Below, piece by piece: positions 22,657 to 28,920 of a stretch of DNA of 28,920 nucleotides (position 1 is the first letter of the stretch; every line of letters starts with the position of its first letter). The DNA lies in NCBI GenBank assembly GCA_033085395.1, contig JANQBS010000393.1, positions 1 to 28,920 of the forward strand, read 5' to 3'. The notes under the pieces were generated by a model. The model had not been told where the DNA came from and searched no databases. It saw nothing but the letters and a program-made list of their open reading frames with translations. The translations under genes and the position numbers were made by a program. This DNA is from Xanthoparmelia taractica. Lineage: Eukaryota > Ascomycota > Lecanoromycetes > Lecanorales > Parmeliaceae.

Positions 22657-23752
22657 TTAGCTCCGTACGACTCCGTTGCCAGCGATGAAGACGACAAGGA
22701 CAGTGGCATAGCTTCAGAATGTAAGTTCAGAGTTGAAGAGAGATTTGGGTCGCATCTAGAGGACTTACGTTGTTCCCGCGATAACTGTCTCCTTGATGTT
22801 GGCTCTTGTGAGACTGGGAAGACACAACACAAAGATTGCGCAAGACAAAATGATGGCAATGGTTTTGGCTGTCATGCTGTCCAGCCCATCAACGACAATG
22901 ATGGGAACCAAGAGCAACGTTATCACGAGGCTTGCGGCAGCGAAACTTGCAAAGAACCCGATCACTGCCGTAGGCAGTACGTGAACATCAGGGTCTCGAG
23001 ATACATCGCTGTAACGGAGCTATATGAATGCAAAGTGGTTAGACAACGGCAACAACAGCTTGGGCAAAGACTCACGAAACGCCGAAGGGGCCGAATATTG
23101 ACCACGGCGTCTTCTATCAGTTCCTGGAAAGGAGTTAAAGCACTATCTTCGGCTCTAATGGGACTAATCAAGTCCTTTCCGGTCGTCAAAAACTCAGTCT
23201 CATCACGAGCAACACACCCTGTGTATTCTAACCAATTGCCTAGGTTGGTGACATCGCGTGTCCTTGCGGCCTTGAGACCGAAGATGCGATCGAGTCTTTC
23301 CAAATACTTGTCTTCGAGGATCTTGTCAGTGCCTCTAAATTCGACAAACTCTAACGCTACGATGTTATATGGCTGCCTCACCATAATCCCGCAAAGCTTC
23401 GTCTATGTCGGCCAACACTCTTTCTCTGCTTTGATTCCTATCCCTTCTCAAGCTGCCAAGAAAAAGCGGCTGTAGCTCTTCCTTATCGATGTCCTGTAGT
23501 TGACGCTCGAATTTGATTATTCGATCTTGCTTCTGTAGCAGGAGACGAGCGTGCAGCGTGGAGAACCGACGGCATACAAAGAACGACGAGTGTGTCCCAA
23601 CAAGGGCAGAGAAACGAGGGTAGCCCGACGGGTAATCCTCCACTAGAGTGCTACTTGTGAGAATATGCTGAAGCTTGTGGAGAGTAAAATTTATTTACCG
23701 TGTACTCGTACCTTGAGGTGATAAGCTTGGTCGAGTCGGCGGTTCCAGCCAT
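22657..23752 (-). CDS. DUF6594-type membrane protein, 283 aa, five exons
   Basis: Minus-strand exons in order: 23752-23699, 23637-23382, 23311-23076, 23019-22769, 22711-22657. Introns of 61, 70, 56 and 57 bp have GT...AG ends; the 70-bp one has CTGAC and the 56-bp one CTAAC branch points. Features: GYPRFSALV near the start (family hallmark), a helical RRF...LHARLLLQKQD...FERQL segment, DEALRDY, then ARTRDVTNLGNWL and GCVARDETEFL (the usual RDV.NL.NW block). Three C-terminal hydrophobic segments lie at about residues 201-225, 232-252 and 260-277, the last beginning AGTTYATVLVVFI across an intron. This matches the fungal DUF6594 layout (soluble helical part plus three TM helices). Its biochemical function is unknown. 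The first exon (18 codons) is the least certain part because its acceptor GGAG is weak. Confidence 0.8.
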
Positions 23753-24189
23753 CCCCGCACTTTCCGAGCCGCAAACGAACAGCAAGAGCCCGGAACAGAA
23801 ATCGCTAAACGCCGGCACCACCAGCAGACGCTACCGTAGCCCCCGTCCATATCTCGATACATTCAAGGAAAGCTCGGTAAGGAGACTACTGCAGAAGGTC
23901 GTTGTCCGAATTTGCTGATAGCTGTCACTGAAAGCTATTGTATTCTGGAAGGCTTCCAGAACCAGGCACCTCTTATTAGACAGATTCAACAAGGAAGGCT
24001 GACGTAGAATTCTGGCACAGCCTTCATGACCGGACTGTACCCCTCGGCCGCCTACACCACATGGTACTACGGCTACCCAGTAGTGACAAGCTTGCCAAGC
24101 CCCTGACAATCGGGAGGATCCTGAGAAGATGTCAATCCATATAGAGAGGCCTGACGGCCGTGCTTAACGACCACCGCTAAGAGTATTAG
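23753..24189. other. Intergenic region upstream of the DUF6594 gene
   Basis: Divergent promoter space between the minus-strand DUF6594 gene and the plus-strand small gene. Composition is ordinary. Open frames here are short and lack splice-consistent extension. Nothing else supported, apart from the ATTAG TSD at its right end. Confidence 0.4.
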
Positions 24190-24284
24190 TGTTGGAAATG
24201 TGGGTGACGGATGGTTTGTAGCTACTGAAAAATCTGACTACATACAAGCGATAGGGCTGAGTAGTGCCAAATTCCAACAATTAG
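24185..24284. mobile_element. Solo LTR, 90 bp, with 5-bp target-site duplication
   Basis: 24190-24279 begins TGTTGGAA and ends TTCCAACA, an exact 8-bp inverted terminus with TG...CA ends. It is flanked on both sides by ATTAG (24185-24189 and 24280-24284). TGTTGGA...TCCAACA termini are characteristic of Ty1/copia LTRs. At 90 bp it is short for a copia LTR and could come from a small non-autonomous (TRIM/SMART-like) element, or be a MITE, though a 5-bp TSD with TG...CA ends favours an LTR. It carries no sign of RIP. Confidence 0.72.
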
Positions 24285-24490
24285 CATTGCGGAGAAGGCT
24301 AGTGTAAGCTAGGGCTGAGTGGGCGGTCTGACCGTTTGACCGGTCCGGGCGTGGACTCTTCTTGATAAATTGCCCCACATCGAATTCAATCTATGATTTA
24401 ACGGCCTAGTGTACCTTGGTAGAGTTCAGCTATCACAACGCTACCGCTCAAATCATCCAAACAGGCGAATCAGATTCGAACTAAGGGACC
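24285..24490 (+). promoter_or_regulatory. Immediate upstream region of the small beta-rich gene
   Basis: About 200 bp between the solo LTR and the ATG at 24491. No ORF, no clear TATA box. It contains GGTCTGACCGTTTGACCGGTCC near 24328-24349, a cluster of GACCG/CGGTC half-sites that could be an operator-like element. This is weak. Confidence 0.25.
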
Positions 24491-24858
24491 ATGGAACAGC
24501 AAAGGTAGGCTGAGGATCTGCCGCGCAAGCAAATTTCAAAGCTGATCTGACTGTGTTCGCTTCTAGCCAACGAACCTTCCATGAAGAGCCCGCCGGGCGT
24601 CCACGCATCAACAAGAAGACCGTCAGTATTGATTGTGACTTACATGGTTGTTGAATGCTCACACATTGCGCGTGGAAGGCTAGCACATACCGGGTTGGAG
24701 ACAAAGTCTACTGGGCAGCTCCGGGGAGCCGCGGTACTACTGGTCCTTATACCATTTCAAAAGTCAACGATACAGAGCAGTACACACTGTCTGATGATGA
24801 TGGGAACAATATCAATAGTGGAAATGCCGTGCCAGAAACCCAGCTCATGGCTGCATAA
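24491..24858 (+). CDS. Small beta-rich protein, 82 aa, three exons, function unknown
   Basis: Exons 24491-24504, 24567-24621, 24679-24858; introns of 62 bp (AG/GTAGGC, branch CTGAC, TTCTAG) and 57 bp (GTCAGT...GGAAG). The frame is kept across both and yields a protein starting MEQQSQRTF. Residues 1-23 are polar. The rest reads YRVGDKVYW, then a GPYTISKV strand and QYTLSDDDG, which looks like a small beta-barrel of the SH3/Tudor/KOW kind (VGD-V-W ... GPY-I-V ... YTLS-DG). It has no signal peptide or TM segment, so cytosolic or nuclear. Similar short fungal hypothetical proteins exist as far as I recall, without known role. The ATG context (ACCATGG) is good. The second donor (GTCAGT) is the least certain point. 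Confidence 0.62.
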
Positions 24859-25418
24859 GCCACATCAGGCAGGAATATTGCGCTGTAAAAGGAAGATTAA
24901 ACATGAGGATAGAACTTGGTATAATAACCGCATACTGCCGTTGCGGAAGTGCTCTAGAGGCTTGGATGCACAAGAAATTCATGAAAGGCGGTGAAACGAT
25001 TAGTCGACCCCATGCATGGTCATCATAATCCTGAGGAGAAAGCTCTCGCTATGTACCTCAGGTACTTGCACGCGCGTAGCGTTGGGCTAGTAGGTCAGCA
25101 CGGCTGTCAATTCTATAGAGCGATGCCCTTGTTCTCCGTACAGTATAACGCTTCGTCTTTGTGATCCTTAATGGAGGATCAAGTCTTCACAAAGACCTTC
25201 CAGTCAGGTCATGGTCCTTCCGTAGTCCTTGGCCACTCGCCTTCAAACACAACCGCTCAAGGTACGCTGTCTGCAATATACTGTATGACTGGGATTGGAA
25301 ATCACTTTAATTCATTCCCTGAGGAGTCCATAGAATTGTATGACGTCTGCACAGCCTGACCTACAGAGGCTGAACATTGGCTCAAAAACCATCTTGGCGT
25401 GGGCTTGGCCTTGCCGCT
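24859..25418 (+). promoter_or_regulatory. Upstream region of the caspase-pseudokinase gene
   Basis: 560 bp with no supported gene. The 62-codon open stretch at 25171-25359 has no family signature and no good splice link to the next gene. A perfect 10-bp stem (25155-25164 with 25187-25196) could form in a leader RNA. Confidence 0.35.
25155..25196 (+). other. Inverted repeat / potential hairpin in the leader of the caspase-pseudokinase gene
   Basis: GTCTTTGTGA (25155-25164) pairs perfectly with TCACAAAGAC (25187-25196) around a 22-nt loop that itself has a small TCC/GGA pairing. It lies about 220 bp upstream of the proposed start codon. It could be a stem in the 5' UTR, a binding site for a dimeric factor, or chance. 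Confidence 0.3.
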
Positions 25419-27789
25419 ATGTCCAGTCTTGAAACTCGTTCCTATCTCTACAACGGATTTGATATGGACCAGATAGATATAGACCCTCACATGTGGGAGA
25501 AAAGACTTATCGATGAGTTGAATCGCGATTTTGAGAGTGGTAATGATTATACTAGTGGGTCTCTTCTCTCGCTTTACTGGCAACAAGCAGACAATGCCGG
25601 GTACAAAGACGAGTCAGATAAGGTCGTCCAATTCTTTGGCACTATGGGTTTCGGAACAGCAGTGTACCCTATACCCTCCGAAAATAGCCATATAGAATTG
25701 TTATCGAGAATAATCAGTCTCATCAAAACCCAAGGTAAGCCTGGTAGTCTGGTGGTCATCCACTACGGCGGTCACGGAGACGCGGATAACGATAGAGGGA
25801 TGGACAGGGAGTCGCAGGCTGTCTGGGCAGCGTAAGGAACCTATATCTTCTTTGAGACTGGACGAGATTGACTAAAATGTGGACAGACGGCTGAGTGGAG
25901 GTCCCACTGTTGACTGGTACGAGATCCAGCCTCACCTCCACAAATGCAAAGCAGATGTATTCTTTCTATTGGATTGCTGCTACAGTGCACAGGCTGCAAG
26001 GGGTCGCGTCAGGGAGGATCCCGGGAAATGTGAGCTACTTGCAGCATGCGCGATGAAACTTCAGACGCCCCTTCCGGGTCCCGCTTCATTCACTACAGCA
26101 TTGCTAAGGGAGATGAAAGAGATGCTTGGTAGCATGAATCAGATTGTGACATCGCAGCTTGCTCATCGTCTTGCACACAAGCGAGCAAATTTAAGACAAA
26201 CACCTATTCACGACGACATGAGCCCTGGCCATCAAGGGCGTTCGATTCGATGGAAGTCTTTCCTCGACATGAAGAAGGTTGCATCAAAGTCTTCTGACAC
26301 CATTTCGCAGCTTAGATTACGTGTGGCTCTTTCTTTAAACCCAGACAATCAGGACAGATCTATATACGACCTGGTACAGTGGCTGAAAGTAGAAGCACCG
26401 TCTGTTGTTCGGGAAATTGCCATTGACGAAGTGCTGCTTCAGACGGAGCAAATACAGCGAATTGTGCTGGGACATGACTCGTCAGTCGGAAATTCTCCGC
26501 TGGTGAAGTCACTAGATAAGGCTGGAAGACAAGAGATTCTGGATGCTTGGCAAGAAGTTGACAGCCTGTTTGCCGAGAGTAGTCAGACTTGGATCCCAAT
26601 AGGTGGACTGGATTCTCCCAAGAAGGTGTCGCAGATAAAGGAAAAGATTCTGCACTTCGTCCAAGAATTGGAGCTTCGAAATACCTCCGTCATTCGGAGA
26701 CTCGAGGACGAGCTGGTGAGATTGCCCGATGATACTTTCGAGGATATGGCCTGCAGCAGTTCGGCCAAAACACTGGGGCTCAACAGCCCACTGCGGCTTT
26801 TACGACTTATCAAGGGCTCCGAATCGTCTTCTAACAGACTTGAAGTTAATGCGGGGGAGATTCAGTCGGTTGATGGACTACAAGAATCGACTGCCGAAGG
26901 TGAAAAGATGCAATGTGGGAAAATCGAGCAGATAGATGTCCTAGTGGAATACAAGCGATATGAGGAGTTCGACCAGGTTAGAAAGCTCCGCGACGGACGG
27001 AAAATCCAAAAACTTGCACAGATCTTGAACTCCGACAAGCCAACGGATTTCGGTTCTTTGAAGTGCCTACATTGGTTTCATGACAGCTACGAGCGCCACT
27101 ATGGACTGATATTCGAGGTTCCTTCTGGTCTTTCACTCCCATACGCCACCCTCTTCGAGCTACTTGGCCCTCGTTACCAAAAGGTCAAACCAACACTTGG
27201 ACAACGATTTCGGGTTGCCCATGACATTGGACACGCGATGCAAAAGTGGCATTCTGTAAGGTGGGTGCATGAGGACATCTGTAGTCGCAATGTTCTCATC
27301 TTCCAGAACCCTGAAACTCATGCGTGGGATTTTTCAAAGCCTTTCCTTGGAGGCTTCCAATACTCGCGGCGAGAATCCGATATATCAGATGGTCTTGTGG
27401 TTGAAGATATCAAAAGAGATGTGTATCGGCATCCCTCTCGCCAAAAGACCCTTTTGGAGAGACACGACGCATCGCATGATATCTATGCATACGGGGTTTT
27501 GCTCCTAGAGATCGGGCTTTGGCACCGTGTATTAGAGCATCGTTCCTTCCAGGGAATGGGAGACGATGTGCGGCATTTAGAGCCAGAACAAATCCGGGGA
27601 ATATTAGTCAAGATTGCGAGACACGTGCTGGGATTCCCTATGGGGGCCGAATACCGAGATGCTGCGGCTTTTTGCCTCGAAGTCGGGGCTGAAGACTCAT
27701 GGGATGATTACCCTACACAGCCCAGGTTTATGCAGACTTTCAGAGTTCAGGTATTAGATCAGATCGCCAAGGGCCTCGGGTTGAATTGA
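25419..27789 (+). CDS. Caspase-like (C14) domain fused to a C-terminal pseudokinase, 771 aa, two exons
   Basis: Exons 25419-25831 and 25887-27789; a 55-bp intron (GTAAGG...GGACAG) joins VWAA to RLSGGPTVDWYEI in frame. The N-terminal part (to about residue 230) is a C14 caspase-like fold: VVIHYGGHG at residues 113-120 with the expected catalytic His at 119, and FFLLDCCYSAQA with Cys169 as likely nucleophile, followed by KCELLAAC and FTTALLREMKE. Both members of the His-Cys dyad are present, so proteolysis is possible. Residues about 250-470 are helical with no recognised family. From about residue 488 comes a kinase fold (LGLIF-like hinge, ATLFELL). Its catalytic loop reads WVHEDICSRNVLIF (Glu replaces Arg of HRD; Asp601 and Asn606 kept), and the DFG position reads LGGF (625-628), so the metal-binding Asp is lost: a pseudokinase. 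Similar kinase-like C-termini are found behind HeLo-type death domains in fungi. The start at 25419 is the first in-frame Met after an upstream non-ATG extension; an extra 5' exon is possible. Confidence 0.78.
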
Positions 27790-28848
27790 TCTATCAGACG
27801 CTCTAATTTTCTCTGACTTGAACGAGTCTCTATACGCTTACGTGACAAAGTTGTGTGTAAGCGAGACACGAACTCGGAAAAACCGTCATCGCACCCGTTA
27901 TTCATGATCCGTTTGTCTGACTACCAAAATTTTCATAATCAGGTCCACCACTTCTACGGTCTCAATGCTAACAAAAATTAGGCCAACGTACCTCCTAATA
28001 ACAGCCGGTCCAAATGGCCCGGTAGCAGCCGCCATTGACTTGCATTTAGAATGAGAACTAGAAACTTACCTCATGCACGATCGCAACAATCATTGAGATC
28101 CCGCCGTTCCAAGCTATCGGATATGATCCAGGAACTCAGACTCAATATCCCTCATAACCTATAAATAGGAGACGTCTCCCTTATCTTGAAGGACTAGAAC
28201 CCGTAAAGCGTGCTACCAGATCTTCGTAAGCGTGAGCGAACCAGAGCAGCCCCATTTGACGCTTGGTTCACGTTCATTCAATGTGTAGAGGAAAGGGACA
28301 AGCCACCTACGATGATCAGTATTAGTAAAACGAAAGGGGCAGTGAATTGAAAGAAGATCGAACTCGGCGTAGAAAGCTTGACCATAGAGGACCCGTTGTA
28401 GTGCAAACATCATTCCGTGCATTTATTCCCGGAGAAATAATTGCTGGCGGCTTCGGAAGCTTCTTCCTCCGACTGTCGACAGATGCTTTACACTACGGTG
28501 TTGACCCACTAACGCCTTGGGCGCCTCCTAAATACACACTCATACTGCGGTTGTGATTGGTGCTGGTAGAATTCAAGGGGCTGATATGACTGTCAAACTG
28601 TGCCGCCACCGATGATCTTATCAGTAATGACGTCCAATCCTCGATCGCGATGGCTGATAAGTTGAGAAGTCCGCGGAGTTTTAGCTCGCCGGAGACGCAA
28701 ATACCACCCCACGAACCCATACAGGTCTCGAACCACATCAGACGACACGGCTTTAAGGCCATAGACTTTACGTTCTCGCCGCTAATAATTTAACGAAGCA
28801 GAGATCGATCGATACGAGCGTGTGATAGCGGGCTCGAGAGTCTTATAA
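27790..28848. other. Intergenic region with no supported gene
   Basis: About 1.06 kb of ordinary composition. Open frames on both strands (up to about 90 codons, for example 28493-28762 on the minus strand) overlap one another, show no family signature and lack consistent splice extensions. A TATA-like box and a palindrome lie at 28160-28179, see separate entry. It ends at the right-hand 72-bp inverted repeat. Confidence 0.4.
28160..28179 (+). promoter_or_regulatory. TATAAATA box followed by a 12-bp perfect palindrome
   Basis: TATAAATA at 28160-28167 is immediately followed by GGAGACGTCTCC (28168-28179), a perfect 12-bp palindrome holding an ACGT core of the kind bound by bZIP factors. A core promoter facing right would fit, but no gene is recognisable in the following 650 bp. 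It may drive a non-coding RNA or a dead gene, or be chance. Confidence 0.3.
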
Positions 28849-28920
28849 GTACGGGTCGGAAAGGTGTGGTATATTTGATGGTATGGGACCAGTTTTTCGA
28901 ATACCATATCGAAAGGTATG
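28849..28920 (-). repeat. Right copy of the 72-bp inverted repeat, not RIP-altered
   Basis: This is the reverse complement of 87-158 with only transitions between the copies. This copy keeps C/G where the left has T/A, so it is closer to the ancestral sequence. It holds several GGTAT/ATACC units in both directions, as subterminal repeats in transposon ends often do. It runs to the last base of the window, so its outer limit is unknown. Confidence 0.85.

Noticed and set aside
23351..23381. A 31-bp micro-intron or frameshift in the DUF6594 gene
   Set aside because: A 70-bp intron (23312-23381) with a GTGAGG donor and CTGAC branch point restores the frame and gives the expected family spacing between DEALRDY and the RDV block.
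22651..23475. Plus-strand ORF of 274 codons as a gene
   Set aside because: It is antisense to the spliced DUF6594 gene, has low-complexity-like composition and no family signature; the minus strand has domain motifs and splice signals.
24581..24994. Plus-strand ORF of 137 codons
   Set aside because: Overlaps the small spliced gene in another frame and runs through its introns; no family signature.
28493..28762. Minus-strand ORF of 89 codons, and its plus-strand overlap at 28347-28556
   Set aside because: No domain, no splice-supported extension, and the two open frames overlap each other.
1..28920. CRISPR arrays, bacterial operons or ribosome binding sites
   Set aside because: Spliceosomal introns, RIP and fungal retrotransposons show that this is eukaryotic DNA; no regularly spaced direct repeats were seen.

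Overview
The window looks like part of a filamentous ascomycete (Pezizomycotina) genome. The intact genes have short spliceosomal introns (55-70 bp mostly, GT...CTNAC...AG). The left two thirds are very AT-rich and depleted of CpA/TpG in favour of TpA, the mark of repeat-induced point mutation (RIP). No species can be named from the sequence alone.

Layout: (1) 1-18558 is a RIP-degraded block. Its core is two copies of one Ty3/gypsy chromodomain retrotransposon, one inserted inside the other in opposite orientation. The inner copy (3106-10449, + strand) has 268-bp LTRs and the target-site duplication (TSD) TTATC. The outer copy (1622-16248, - strand) is split by it and has the TSD AATCT. Right of this nest lies a RIP-destroyed protein-kinase gene (about 17432-18260) and a fifth, truncated LTR (18361-18558). 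Left of it (159-1616) is RIP-degraded sequence that I cannot identify. (2) 18559-28848 is a gene island of ordinary composition, with almost no RIP. I could build four spliced gene models: a kinase-ankyrin protein of about 1138 aa (+), a DUF6594-type three-TM protein of 283 aa (-), a small beta-rich protein of 82 aa (+), and a caspase-like/pseudokinase fusion of 771 aa (+). A 90-bp TGTTGGAA...TTCCAACA solo LTR with a perfect 5-bp TSD sits between the second and third genes. (3) A 72-bp inverted repeat lies at both edges (87-158 and 28849-28920). The left copy differs from the right only by C-to-T/G-to-A transitions.

How the genes may work together: the island holds a kinase-ankyrin protein, a C14-type caspase-like domain fused to a catalytically altered kinase fold, and a membrane protein, all next to a RIP-eroding retrotransposon nest. 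These are part types seen in fungal allorecognition and regulated-cell-death repertoires. A functional link between them is my inference; only the domain motifs are directly visible. All exon boundaries were deduced by hand from splice signals and reading-frame continuity.
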